A DNA stretch of 64,000 bases from Amyloporia xantha. Its lineage: Eukaryota > Basidiomycota > Agaricomycetes > Polyporales > Adustoporiaceae. The position numbers and the translations under genes are program-made. The notes under the pieces are model-generated. The model saw only the letters and a program-made list of their open reading frames with translations. It was not told the origin of the DNA and ran no database searches. Location of the stretch: the NCBI GenBank assembly GCA_036971615.1, contig JAYKKR010000011.1:1240001-1304000 (forward strand), read 5' to 3'. Positions 1 to 10,743 of this stretch are shown piece after piece (position 1 is the stretch's first letter; each line of letters begins with the position of its first letter).

Positions 1-3000
1 GATATATAATGAGACTGCCAACTTACTACAGTGGCCTCCGCGCCATTTGTTGCACACAATTCTGTAGCCTCGTTTGACTTAAGCATGACCGGCATACCGA
101 CACATAGCGGCAATATTCCGGCCCGATGGCCAGTCCGCTGAGGGGGCAGCCTCCAGAGAACGTTCTGCAAGTCGTCCTCCACAGTGTTAGATGAACGAAT
201 AGGATCTATCGCCTTTTTACTGTCGCGTTGCATGGAACGCACGGAATGTTTGTTGGGTCCCGTGCCCCAGTAATCTATGGAATAAAAATGATGAAGATCC
301 TTGTTATGGTCTCGAGCAAACCGTTGAGCACATACCTCATTGATGGTGTCACGGTGCGTATTGCGAGCGGTGATTATAGAGACATCACGAAACCCTAGGT
401 CGTTCAACAAATGAGAGCCACCAGTCACCGAAGCCACACGGGTCTGGAGAAGGGTAATGTCTTCAGGAGTACACGCCTTGAAGCGCATGTGTTCCAATGC
501 CAGGCGGAATTTAACATCTCCCGATGAAAGCCCCCGCTGGCGCATATTTTGCCGCAATATTACGACAGTAGTGAACTCATGCCATATTGCCTTTCCGATA
601 GCGTCCTGCTGAGATTTAAGAGATGTAGCACTTGACCAAGGGCCAACTGAAGCGGAGTACAGAGAGCGTGAACCAGGTCCAGCGGGAGGCAACTGTGCGA
701 AGTCCCCCGCGAGAATGACATTGAGGCCCCCGAAACTAACATCCGTCACGCACGTCGCCTTGCACATCTGAGAGCTTATTCTGTAAACCTCGCCACAAGG
801 AGTCATCGAGACCTCATCAAGAATCATGATGTCCGCACGTTTCAGGCGCTCACTGACCTTGGCAAGCGAGCCAGCGGGTACATACCCTCCGTAGTCAGAC
901 TGATGTCCAAATCCTAATACGGAATGGTACGTGGATCCACATATTTGACAGGCGGCGGATCCGGTGGGCGCGACCAACAGTAGACGATATTCCTCTTCGC
1001 GTGCGAGCAAAATGGACCAAATCGAGCCTATCACTCTCGATTTCCCGGTACCGCCCATGCCGCCGAGGTACATCCTCAGAGGATCCTTTTCATGATGATG
1101 CAAGTGGCGTACTGCAATTCGAAAGGCTTGTTCCTGCTCAGTGTTCAGGGTATACATCTCCAGGATTTCGGTAATTAAACCGACCATATTATCCCCGAGT
1201 CCTCGTGGTATCTGCGACTTCCCAATAAATGCAGCAGGCAAATCACCAATGGTCACAACGGACACTACATTCAGATCAGAATAACTCGGAGAATATGCAT
1301 TAGCATATGATTTTGCCACGGCTTGAGCAGGTGATCCAGACTCTGCTGATGATCCTAAACGTTGTCGTATGACTTGTTCTTTAGCCGACGCTAGGAGGTC
1401 TTTCCACCCCGACAAAGTGCGCGCCGCCACGTCAAAAGAGGCAGCACTATCAGCGGGGACAGTGGTGTCACCATCTGCACGTAACTCACCATCAGGTAAA
1501 GGTACGTCTAGACGTAAAGAGCTAAGTAATGCACGCATCTGCTCCATTTCCGCACTGTGACGTGCACTTCGCTGACCACCCGATGATAAGGGGTCAAGGA
1601 GCATGTCCAGCAGCTCCTGTTGAGTTGCATCACGCAAAACCTGATCATCGAGATTTGCGACATCCAAACCAGTCAAATCCGAAGAGGACAAGAAAGAGAG
1701 TCCAAGGGACGCACGGCTGTCGGCTGCACGCTGAGCCGCGAAATCATCCCGGGCATCACGGCATTCAAACAGAACATTCATATTTCGCATAATCGAAAGA
1801 TGCTCAGCAGAGAACTCTGTTCTTTCAAAGGCAGCAAGCCAGGATTCATCTGCAGCCTTCATGTTGAGCCCATGGCGCCACCCTGACGGAAAGAAGAAAA
1901 CAAGCATTGTCTTACAGTATGTGACTCTATCACCTTTATCGGGCCTGGGCAGTGATTCTCCCAAGAAGTTAAGGATATACAGTTGATCTGTACGAAGGGG
2001 GACAACAACGTGAGAGGTATACTGGGGATGTTCCTCCTGCAGCCTGTGAAAATTTTCACAAGAGTCATTAGGCTCGTTGACACTAGGTTCCGCATCATCA
2101 TTATCACTTTCACCGTCCTCGCTATTGTTGCTGTCGCTCTTTTGCTGCGAAACTCGAGTGAGTTTCACGACATCCGTGCAACGGAGATAATCATACAGCG
2201 AGTAGTTTTCGTAATATTCCGGACGGTAAATGTAATCATTAATTTTGGAAAGGGGAACAACTGTTTCACCGAGTTTCCCCAGAACTATGCGTTCCGTGCC
2301 AGCATCCTGACAATGTTCACTGTCAGATGCGAAGTTGGTCTCAGGTGTGGGCTCAGATGCTTCATCATCCGTGGAGCAAGTAGAAGAAACGTAACGCACG
2401 TAAGGGGACCAATAGAATGTCTTGAACTTGACGTTTGTATAATGATCAGGTTGACCCAGGAGATACGCAGCCGCCATCGGGCCTCCGATCTCCATCTTGG
2501 CGGAAAGCGAGTTGACGACTTTAGTAATTACTCCTCGAGCAATGTCTTCCCTATTAACAGGGCCGGCTATTGCTTCGCTGTTTTCATCTAATACATTGCG
2601 GACGGCCTCAAAAATTGCGTGAGTAGTAAGAGGAGACTTTGTAACATAGTCGGTGATGTACGCCACGATAGCCTTAATCTGGGTACCAGACAAAAGGGAA
2701 GTAAAGTCGGTATTACAACGAAGGAGAGCAGATAGAATCAAATTGAACGTGTTTATCCACGCCTCCGTCTTCTTCAATCGGAGGGCGCCAGAGTCCATAT
2801 CAACCACAGTCTCAGGCCACAACTCTCGAGGAAATCTCGCTCGACAACCAGGTTCACCTTCTCGTATGCAACCCTTACGACGTTTAGTCTGCCGACGGCA
2901 CTGATGTCGATTTGAAAGATAGACAACTTCATCTGCATCTTTCCGGAACGCTGTGAACCAACTGTCCAAGTCTGCATCACTGGGAGCCAAGGGTGGGGGT

Positions 3001-5930
3001 TGGCAGGTAGCCATTGTGTTGTTGCGCACAGGGCTCTCGTCGTCCTCTTCATGAACCCCACGGGCAGACAGCCGGGATCCAATGTCGCTCATAGTGCCAG
3101 TAGCAAAATCACCTTGAACGCATGACTCAAGCCAAACAATGATCTCCTTTCGGAAACCAGAATCTCCAAGGATGCGATCTCGAATATCCTGAGGGCTAAG
3201 TGAATTAAGTATCCAAAGCAACATGTGCATATGCAGCGTCAGTCTTCCCTGTGATTCAACCGTTCCATAATAAGCTGAGGTATTACCGAAGAGCCCGCCC
3301 TCGCTTGTATCACAACGCAAAACATGCGTAACAAACGCTTGAACCATGAAGTGAAAAAACCGTGCACATGCCACGGGATTCCGCGCAATTAAGGCAAGCC
3401 TGGTTCGGTAAGCAGGATACGGCGTAGAATCAACGAGAAGGTCAATGGTTTCACCACAGTAATAGAGACAGAGAGGGTGACTGATGTCAACAGGGGAGAA
3501 TGTGACGAAAAAAACAGGGACATTACGCGCGATGATAAGAGACCTGAGCTCATTTCGTAGTTGTTTACGCTTGGACGACGATCCGTCCACTTGAGACGCA
3601 ACATGGTCGATGAAAGAGATAAGGTCGAAGCACTGAGCTTCGTCTGCATTTTCCGGTTTGAGGTATTTCACATCGGGTGCACGGTCAATCAAAGCACGAA
3701 GGGCCTCAGGTTTGATGCTCAATATCTGCTCAGCGACAGAATCGAAATGTTGGCGATTTGTAAGTAAATAGCCACCTTTACTAGAATCACGTATCTGTTG
3801 TTGGTTGAAAGCAATAAATATGAAATATTCGTCCGTCTGGAAGCGACGGTCAGCATACAATAACAATTGCCGAACGTGAGACACCCGGTCAATACGGGTA
3901 GTTATTAGCGTGTTTTGAAAACCACCTAAACCATATGGGTACAACCAGGGAAACATACCAGGAAATAAACCTGGATTGTTGAATATCGTCTCAGGTTTAT
4001 TATTCTGACCGATTCCTAACGCACCACCTCCTCCTTTAAAATAAGTTAATGCGGTCGCGATTCGCGTGGTTTTGGACATGGCAGCCATATCTGCACCTGA
4101 CAGACCGTGTACAACAAACGGACATGGACCACTCGATGTTCCTCGTTCATCATCCATTTCGTCTAGAGACATCGCCTCTGTAGCAGTGGTGCCGTCTGAA
4201 GTCCGGTGCATAACGGTCACCGGAGGCTGGTTCTCAGGATACGTGGCAAGAAGGTTTTTGTCTATTTTGATAGTGGAATACTCTGAATTGTTCAAAACAA
4301 GCCACTCCAAAGCAGCAAGGACAGCAGAGTGACGGACTAACAGAGGTGTGCGTTTAAAGTCCTCATCCACAGGTTGGGTAGGACCCGTGAACAGGACAGC
4401 CAGGCATTCATCGAGGTCCTCCCGTGGAGGAGGTAGGACCGAATATACTTTAGCAATAGGCTGAGAAAACGCTACAGCGTTAGCTATCATCTTGCGCTGC
4501 CCCATGGTGACTGCAACCACAAACGAATTGTGACGAATCTTCGCGACCATCATGCGCTCCACAAATGAAAGACGAGACAGTTCTGCAGGGACATCTCCTA
4601 TCCAGAGCCCGTTCGCAAGAGCGTGGCGCGGCAATTTGTGTCGGCGCAGTCTCCTAAGACACGGATTGCAGATGTCAGCCCACAGCTGTCCGTCAATGTA
4701 CCGTGTAGCAGCAGAGTAAAGAATGGGACCTGGAAGCACTGTTACAGGATCAGTGACATGCGCGCGATCAGCTCGACTTACATTGTCAGCATCACGCATT
4801 AGGGGAGAGAAATCAACTCGGTCGGAACAGATAGGGCGGCAGTCCGACGCGAGAGTTAGTCGTGCACATACAGCACATGGACGTTCCGCAATACTGTCCG
4901 CGCGGAATGAGTCGCACCAGTCTCGAACAATGTTCACAGTGGACGCAAGCGAGATCGGGGCCGGGGGGAATGTCGAAGACAATACGGATGTGCCTCGCAC
5001 ATTCGTAGGAGGTGCGATCACCACCGGCGGCACAGGTGAAGTAATGGGAGTCGGCGATGGCGATTTATGCTGTACACATTCAAACACCGCAAATAGTTGA
5101 CCGCACGAAGGAGCGTGGCAGCAATGAGCCATAAGGGTGTCTGATAAACAGGAGGAAGTCCAGCCTTCACAGGGTACCGGTATCTCATGAACAGAGGCAA
5201 GTGAAACAAGATCAGCAAATGATAGATGTCTCATCAAGTGATCGAAAGGAACATGTAACTGCACGGACAAATCGGGGCAAGCATTCCCTAGACATGGGGC
5301 ACAGCCCATGTATCTCCAGCGCTCACTGCAGTGTTTAGCAAAAGCGCCAGCTATGACTCGATAGGGTTTCAAATGCTCGTCATGGGTAACGTAGGGAGAA
5401 TACGACGACGAGCGCTGATTCCCATCTTCAGACACAAACGTCACGCGGGTCAGACAGCGTAGGCAGTCAGACGTACAAGTATGGGCACCAAGCAAAGCAA
5501 CTAGTGAAACAAGATTGCGCGAGCGGGCGTCAACAGAAATGCGGTGCCATTTCGCCAACTGGTGTAATGTAAAATAAGGCAAATGAGATACCAAGAAAGA
5601 AAATGGAACTTCCATGGCGACAGAACAAACTTCTCTGTCCCAGAGTATGTTGGCCCCTGAGGGCAAAATCAGGCCGGACAGTCGCACCTGACGGTGCAAA
5701 CGGAGCAGTGCCGAAGCACCATGTATTAGGGGAAAACCGACGATGTCGGAAACAGGAACAATGCCTGTACGGCGGACACGGCCACCTCTTGCCCGCGATC
5801 GCGCGAGGCAGGTAACAGACGTACGGTCCCGTCGGGGACATACGATGATCTCGACGAGCGATCGCGCTCGTCGCCATAAGACGCTTGGCAAAAGTGCGAG
5901 CGCGGTTGCGAGAAGTAAATGAAACAGCAT
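1..5930 (-). CDS. Helitron Rep/helicase, 3' end beyond the window edge
   Basis: Rolling-circle transposase-helicase of a fungal Helitron. The frame is open from a stop at 6030-6032; the first Met is at 5930. I saw no stop in the parts translated, so about 1,975 residues lie in the window. Order: an N-terminal region with a Cys-containing stretch (~5460-5500), a DUF6570-like block (~4320-4620), the Rep domain with an HUH-type motif HMHM at 3219-3230 and the catalytic-tyrosine region YITDYVTK (~2640-2667), then a PIF1-like helicase with Walker A GGMGGTGKS (~1038-1065), Walker B ILDEVSM (~805-830) and GDFAQLPP (~690-715). Rep nicks and joins single strands and the helicase unwinds; this is known of the family. 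The intact frame suggests a recent copy. The 5' and 3' termini of the element were not located, and the Met choice is tentative. Confidence 0.92.
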   Translation of the reverse strand, partial: MLFHLLLATALALLPSVLWRRARSLVEIIVCPRRDRTSVTCLARSRARGGRVRRTGIVPVSDIVGFPLIHGASALLRLHRQVRLSGLILPSGANILWDREVCSVAMEVPFSFLVSHLPYFTLHQLAKWHRISVDARSRNLVSLVALLGAHTCTSDCLRCLTRVTFVSEDGNQRSSSYSPYVTHDEHLKPYRVIAGAFAKHCSERWRYMGCAPCLGNACPDLSVQLHVPFDHLMRHLSFADLVSLASVHEIPVPCEGWTSSCLSDTLMAHCCHAPSCGQLFAVFECVQHKSPSPTPITSPVPPVVIAPPTNVRGTSVLSSTFPPAPISLASTVNIVRDWCDSFRADSIAERPCAVCARLTLASDCRPICSDRVDFSPLMRDADNVSRADRAHVTDPVTVLPGPILYSAATRYIDGQLWADICNPCLRRLRRHKLPRHALANGLWIGDVPAELSRLSFVERMMVAKIRHNSFVVAVTMGQRKMIANAVAFSQPIAKVYSVLPPPREDLDECLAVLFTGPTQPVDEDFKRTPLLVRHSAVLAALEWLVLNNSEYSTIKIDKNLLATYPENQPPVTVMHRTSDGTTATEAMSLDEMDDERGTSSGPCPFVVHGLSGADMAAMSKTTRIATALTYFKGGGGALGIGQNNKPETIFNNPGLFPGMFPWLYPYGLGGFQNTLITTRIDRVSHVRQLLLYADRRFQTDEYFIFIAFNQQQIRDSSKGGYLLTNRQHFDSVAEQILSIKPEALRALIDRAPDVKYLKPENADEAQCFDLISFIDHVASQVDGSSSKRKQLRNELRSLIIARNVPVFFVTFSPVDISHPLCLYYCGETIDLLVDSTPYPAYRTRLALIARNPVACARFFHFMVQAFVTHVLRCDTSEGGLFGNTSAYYGTVESQGRLTLHMHMLLWILNSLSPQDIRDRILGDSGFRKEIIVWLESCVQGDFATGTMSDIGSRLSARGVHEEDDESPVRNNTMATCQPPPLAPSDADLDSWFTAFRKDADEVVYLSNRHQCRRQTKRRKGCIREGEPGCRARFPRELWPETVVDMDSGALRLKKTEAWINTFNLILSALLRCNTDFTSLLSGTQIKAIVAYITDYVTKSPLTTHAIFEAVRNVLDENSEAIAGPVNREDIARGVITKVVNSLSAKMEIGGPMAAAYLLGQPDHYTNVKFKTFYWSPYVRYVSSTCSTDDEASEPTPETNFASDSEHCQDAGTERIVLGKLGETVVPLSKINDYIYRPEYYENYSLYDYLRCTDVVKLTRVSQQKSDSNNSEDGESDNDDAEPSVNEPNDSCENFHRLQEEHPQYTSHVVVPLRTDQLYILNFLGESLPRPDKGDRVTYCKTMLVFFFPSGWRHGLNMKAADESWLAAFERTEFSAEHLSIMRNMNVLFECRDARDDFAAQRAADSRASLGLSFLSSSDLTGLDVANLDDQVLRDATQQELLDMLLDPLSSGGQRSARHSAEMEQMRALLSSLRLDVPLPDGELRADGDTTVPADSAASFDVAARTLSGWKDLLASAKEQVIRQRLGSSAESGSPAQAVAKSYANAYSPSYSDLNVVSVVTIGDLPAAFIGKSQIPRGLGDNMVGLITEILEMYTLNTEQEQAFRIAVRHLHHHEKDPLRMYLGGMGGTGKSRVIGSIWSILLAREEEYRLLLVAPTGSAACQICGSTYHSVLGFGHQSDYGGYVPAGSLAKVSERLKRADIMILDEVSMTPCGEVYRISSQMCKATCVTDVSFGGLNVILAGDFAQLPPAGPGSRSLYSASVGPWSSATSLKSQQDAIGKAIWHEFTTVVILRQNMRQRGLSSGDVKFRLALEHMRFKACTPEDITLLQTRVASVTGGSHLLNDLGFRDVSIITARNTHRDTINEVCAQRFARDHNKDLHHFYSIDYWGTGPNKHSVRSMQRDSKKAIDPIRSSNTVEDDLQNVLWRLPPQRTGHRAGILPLCVGMPVMLKSNEATELCATNGAEATVVSWQSHYI

Positions 5931-6476
5931 ATTGTGCTGTGAGTGGCTGGATAGCGAGATCGTGACGACAGTGTCGTTGACGATGAGAACGAGCAATGGC
6001 TGCACAGGGGCGAAGGCATAATTCAGCGATTAGGTAAGCTGAAAAGAGACGCACGTGCAGGCAAATTGGTTCACGGGAACACACCTAACCCTCCTGACGT
6101 GGCAGCGAAAGCGGTAGGTGATCATCGGCAACCGGCGGTACAACGGAGAAACCTTACATAAGCAAAACGCGAGTGGCGGACGCGAGAAGTGAGCGTAGGA
6201 CAATTGGGACGGAAGGTCTCGGCGGGCGGAGCTGCAAACTTACCCAAGTAAGCGTAGGACAACTGGGACGGAATTTTTCAGCCAACGTAAGCAACACAAT
6301 AGACGCTCATGCAGCCTCCTATTCATACGTAAGCGGGAACAGCCTGTAATTGCAGGTAACCAAATAAAGTGTTATTTGGAACCTAATCACCTCAACTTGC
6401 GATCGCCACAAGTCCATTCATTCCTGCTGGGACGGAAGAAAGCTACAGTCTCGGCTTTGTGTTTGCCGCCTTGATT
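5931..6476. other. Helitron 5' flank and gene-free spacer
   Basis: No convincing coding sequence. The stretch lies between the divergent starts of the Helitron gene (minus) and the integrase gene (plus), so it should hold both promoters and the Helitron 5' end. Overlapping minus-strand ORFs that reach into it from 5530-6084 and 5726-6019 are out of frame with the Helitron protein. Two copies of a 23-bp motif are annotated separately. Confidence 0.5.
6192..6273. repeat. Two direct copies of a 23-bp motif
   Basis: The motif starting agcgtaggacaa and ending gggacggaa occurs at 6192-6214 and 6251-6273 with one mismatch, spaced 59 bp start to start. A partial echo, gctgggacggaag, is at about 6427. 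They lie upstream of the Helitron ORF and could be promoter or 5'-terminal elements; that is inference. Confidence 0.6.
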
Positions 6477-8439
6477 ATGCCAAATCAGCACAAGCCACTA
6501 CGTGAGTAGCCTGTATGTCGCATTTCTTATCATGCGCTCTGACTGAGGCTGCACATTGAAAGCTCCCGACGATGAGGTTCGCCCATGGGTCGAATACTAC
6601 TGGCGGATGGGTCTCAACGACGTTGAGTTGGTCAGTCAAGTACACGATCATATTGATCTTGACTGTTATGGATTTAGGTCAGTCTTGCACCAAGCCTTTC
6701 ACGTGAGTGTGGCCTACTTTGCACTCATCTATGATCTGTCGACAGTGTTGCTTCTCTCAAACGAAAGCGCAAAGAGTGGGGTCTAAAAAGCACACGTCAG
6801 CAGAAGCAGACCATCGAGGGGATCCACGGAGCAATTCAAGATATACGGAGCAGGTTTCCTAGCATGGGGGCGCGCACGATGGTAAGCGTGCTGCGCCAGG
6901 ATTATGGTGATATTCGAGTTCCTGAGTAAGTACTTCTCTATACTCTCGATGTTCTTACTGATTACTGCTTGTTCTAGGCAGGTCGTTGCCAACTATCTTA
7001 AACAACTCGAGCCGGATGCCGTGCAAGCACGAAAACATAAGCGCTGGAAACGGAAGCGGTTCTGGTCGGCAGGAGTGAACGATGTCATTGCTGTTGACCA
7101 GCATGACAAATGGCAACGCTTTGGACTTTTCTTTCACATTGCAGTTGAACCGTTTGCCGGACGCATTGTTTGGCTGAAGGTCTGGTGGACAAATTATAAC
7201 CCACGCCTAATTACAAGCTTCTACATCGAGGCTGGGCGAAAGGCCGGAGGTAAGAGGATCACATTTTTATATCATTTCATTGTCTTCTGTGTTAACATGT
7301 GGGGCTTAGGTGTTCCTCTTGTCACGCAGAGTGATCCTGGCACTGAGAATTTTGGAATCGCCAATTGTCACACCAATATCCGCCATCGCCTTGATCCATC
7401 CCTTGCGGATACCCTCCAGCATCGCTGGATGAGAAATAAGGCTAATGTAAAGCCCGAAATTACATGGGCAGGTCTGCGACGTGGTTGGTCAGAAGGTTTT
7501 GAGAACATCTTGGATTTCGGACACCTCAATGGACTCTATGACCCGGACGAACCTATCGAAAAGTGAGTCTTTCGTGTGCTCTGAGTCGAGAGAACAGACA
7601 ATGTTCAATATAGTATATCTCGCAGACTGCTTTTCCGTTGGCTGGCCATTCCATGGATTCAAGCCGAACTTGATGCGTATAAGCATAGGTTCAACACGAC
7701 TTCACGGCGAGCGGACAAAAACAAGGTGTTACCTCATGGTATCCCTGACCTCATCACAGCAAAACCGGAGCGCTTTGGCTCATGCGACTTCAAGGTAAAT
7801 GTCTACATATATTTGAGTGGTTTGTATTCTAATAGATATATACAGGTCATTGTGCCTGCCGAACTTTTTGATGAGATGGAACAGAAATGGGCCCCTTCCG
7901 AGCATCCTGTCTTCGAACTCGTTCCACCTGCGTTTGCAACACTCATGCAGGAGTTGTATCCACAATTGGGATCACCTGTCGTAACGTCACACACATTCTG
8001 GGATGTTTATACACAATTACTAATCGCTCTACGCCATGCTCCCGAGGACTCTGCACCAATATATCAAGCATCCCGCCGAATTGAAAGTCATGAAGCTGAG
8101 GAGAATGCCGGCTTACATGATATTCCTTTACTGCCGAATCTTCGAAATCTGCGCTACGGGGCCCAAGTGGTCGGGCGAGGTGGATATTGTTACATGGGTG
8201 GGTTAGAGAAACCACCAGCTTTACCCGAAGTGATAGTAGATGAACCAGAAAGTGACAATGAAGCAGACACGAGAAGCAGTGACACGAGTTGGGACTCAGA
8301 GGAAGATGAAGATCGCCGACTCTTCGCATCTATTACAGCCGCGCGTTCATCAGGGAGCCAACCTGACAGCCATGGGCAATCATCTGATGGAAGGATTTTC
8401 GCGAGTATAACTGAGTGCAGTAGGAATATGTTCGATTAG
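6477..8439 (+). CDS. Integrase core (rve-like) domain protein
   Basis: Spliced gene of the integrase-core family common in Agaricomycete genomes. The proposed start ATG at 6477 (MPNQHKPL) is joined by an intron at 6502-6562 (donor GTGAGT) in phase to the exon with VEYYWRMGL. Later exons cover about 6755-6925, 6979-7250, 7310-7565, 7628-7793 and 7846-8439. Catalytic-core landmarks are VDQHDKW (~7092-7112) and SDPGTEN (~7330-7350), the first two acidic residues of a DDE-type fold; LQHRWMR follows. The C-terminus is acidic and Ser-rich and carries a short repeat (RxFASIT twice). No stop or frameshift shows in the spliced frame. Family members look like domesticated or element-borne integrases; whether this one is mobile cannot be told. 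No flanking repeats were found. Confidence 0.85.
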
Positions 8440-9894
8440 CATAGCAGTATGTTTCAAATGGGATACGTCACACTGGCAGTCAATGATCCAAGTGCATGGC
8501 TATATTTGTCCCAGAATATGGCCGAATAGATGGAGTGCAAGATGCCATCAAAGTCGGCCTCGAGGCTGCGTTCTGCGCAATGAGCTTGCCCGCTCATCTA
8601 CGGTTTGTCCAGAGGCGGTCTATTCTCTCTTGCGTTGACTGGACCTCCTTGGCATAGTGGCACCTCCTCCATAATTATCAATTATTCACACTTAGCCGGG
8701 CATACTAAACGGCTGAGCACTTGGAGGCCCGGGACTTGAGGCTTTATTACTGCACCTGGTGACGACTCGGATGGAGTCACTCTAGCATTCAAGTAGTACT
8801 GTGCACGAGTTTCATATGGATCTTATCATACTCACTAAAGTGCTGAGTCTTCGCTTGAAGTCTGCGATCTGGCGGTGTTCCAGTTGTGCGCAATCCAGGT
8901 ATGCCGAGACTATACATGTCTTTCGGTTGCTCACAGAATCACTGACTACGAACACTCTCGTTAGGGATTACAAGGATGCTTGTGTTACTCAAATACTAGT
9001 CTGCGCACGTGCGACGGGCGCATTGTTGAGCTGCTTCATGTACACCATGTTTGTGTCCGTGCTGCAGCACCAGTAGGGACGGTGGCGCGTGGCTGAGCGT
9101 GAGGCGAGAGGGCGTGCAATGCTGTTCGTGCACATCCCTTTCGGTGAACTCATCCTTCCTGTGAAGGCTGACTCAAACGTCGCTCATGATCCATGATGTG
9201 CTGATTTGTTTATTCTATCCAAAAGGTGACGAGAGGGTGTGGAACTTCATTGTACGTGGCTCACTCTGGAGTCATTTCTGCGGACATTGCTGTGACGCCT
9301 GGCACGCACCACTACAACTCTCAAGGCGAGATCAGAGTTCCGCATCTGGAGATCTCCCTGAGTGCGACCCACCCATACATCCAGGTACACTCGCAATTTG
9401 TCTTTGCCTGGCGTTTAGTGTTTTGATCCGTCACTACAATCACACAGCGACTGATCGGGGCACCTGCTCAGCAGCGCGCCGCGTCAGTCCTCCATTCGAA
9501 ATGCAAGATGTCGAACACCCGCGACGGCTGAGAGTACGAGTCAACATCTAGGGCACGGCGTTCACAGAGTCTGGGAGGGTACGTACCACGCTTCGCTTCG
9601 CCATTCTGTCTGTTTCTCATACGGTGCTGTCCGTGACAGTCGATTCTCGCGATCGGATGCCACAGCCAAGTCGCACGCATACATATGAGTCGAGGGGCGC
9701 TGTTCAGGGGCCGTACGACTCGCATAGGACACTTTCGCGTCTGCTCTGACTGTGCCCCGTCCGCCCCGCATGCCCTGCATTCGATATTCAATTGTCTCGC
9801 AGGCCATTCGGATGACTATTCGAAGATTTCCTCGTCCGTCGACATGGCATAGTGAGCATCCCTGGGCATAGGGGGCATGATTCAGGGAGATCAT
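8440..9894. other. Region without a recognisable gene; one coding-like fragment
   Basis: Mostly unassignable. From about 9123 a plus-strand stretch reads MLFVHIPFGELILPVKAD. After a short gap, at about 9226-9390, another frame reads GVISADIAVTPG and RVPHLEISLSATHPYIQ. The composition is protein-like and could be two exons of an old gene, but I do not recognise the family and found no start or end. The ORF at 8801-9076 has no recognisable feature. Confidence 0.3.
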
Positions 9895-10743
9895 TCAAGA
9901 ACTATGGGCCTCGCGCGCGATGCACGATCCGGACGGCTGGAGATAGACACCCGATGGGATGTCAGTGAGCGCAAATGGCGTCGCGACGTCAGGGGACACA
10001 CTGGACATTCTCGCTGCGTCTCCAGTGGGTCGTGGGCATCTTTCCGCATGGGTATTGTGTCGGCCCTGTGCCTCTGTCAAGCACGCCGGACGGAATTTGA
10101 GCATTTGTCGTCCGGCGAGATGGCTAGGGGCGCCGTCTGGGCGGAATGAGACGGTGCATACACGCTTGCGCTGTCGATCGTGAGCACACCCTACCCCTCT
10201 GAATGTCGCGCAAGCGAAATTGAAGAACTTGCGTTCTGGCGCATCTGGCGAAACGGCCGGGTCGGCGAGTCGGAGAGAGTACCGGACGTCTGCTCTGTTG
10301 TGCGGACCATCTTGCAAGTGCGAATCATTGTTTCTTGGGCTCGCACAATGGACGGGCAGAGCCGATGCATAAACAGCGTCGATTTGGAGACAAACCCCTC
10401 GCGAGCCGCTGTGGGATAGCGTGATAGGGTTCGGGTCTATCTCGCCAGGGTTGAGCGCAGGTCCTTGGTGGGCCCTATTGGGAAGCAGCCTCCTTGCCGC
10501 CGGCCATGTGCTATGGCCCATGGGAGAAGGTGTTTGGGACAAGGTCGATTTGATTGGTTTGAACGTGTCGGCGGGTGCATGTCCCTGGAGGAGCGACTTG
10601 GCCATTGTGCGGATCGAGGGGAGTGATTCATCCAGCAATGCACTTGCCAAAGCGGGTGCAGCAATGAGGGCCGCGAGTACGGAGAAACGCATTGCAAAGG
10701 CGCGACTGCTTGCCAGTGGTATTGACCTTCCACTGAGCGCCAC
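9895..10743 (-). CDS. Uncertain 282-codon ORF with a signal-like segment
   Basis: Uninterrupted minus-strand ORF. From its internal Met at 10692 it begins MRFSVLAALIAAPALASALL, which resembles a secretory signal peptide with an Ala-rich cleavage region. The rest is Pro-, Arg- and Ser-rich with no family I recognise. The opposite strand is also open over 10421-10753, ending in KRIAKARLLASGIDLPL, which looks equally natural. In GC-rich DNA such double-open stretches often arise by chance, so the coding strand is undecided. Confidence 0.25.
   Translation of the reverse strand: MALSGRSIPLASSRAFAMRFSVLAALIAAPALASALLDESLPSIRTMAKSLLQGHAPADTFKPIKSTLSQTPSPMGHSTWPAARRLLPNRAHQGPALNPGEIDPNPITLSHSGSRGVCLQIDAVYASALPVHCASPRNNDSHLQDGPHNRADVRYSLRLADPAVSPDAPERKFFNFACATFRGVGCAHDRQRKRVCTVSFRPDGAPSHLAGRQMLKFRPACLTEAQGRHNTHAERCPRPTGDAARMSSVSPDVATPFALTDIPSGVYLQPSGSCIAREAHSS

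Noticed and set aside
5530..6084. 184-codon minus-strand ORF at the Helitron start
   Set aside because: Out of frame with the Helitron protein, whose frame is open through the same DNA and continues into recognisable domains.
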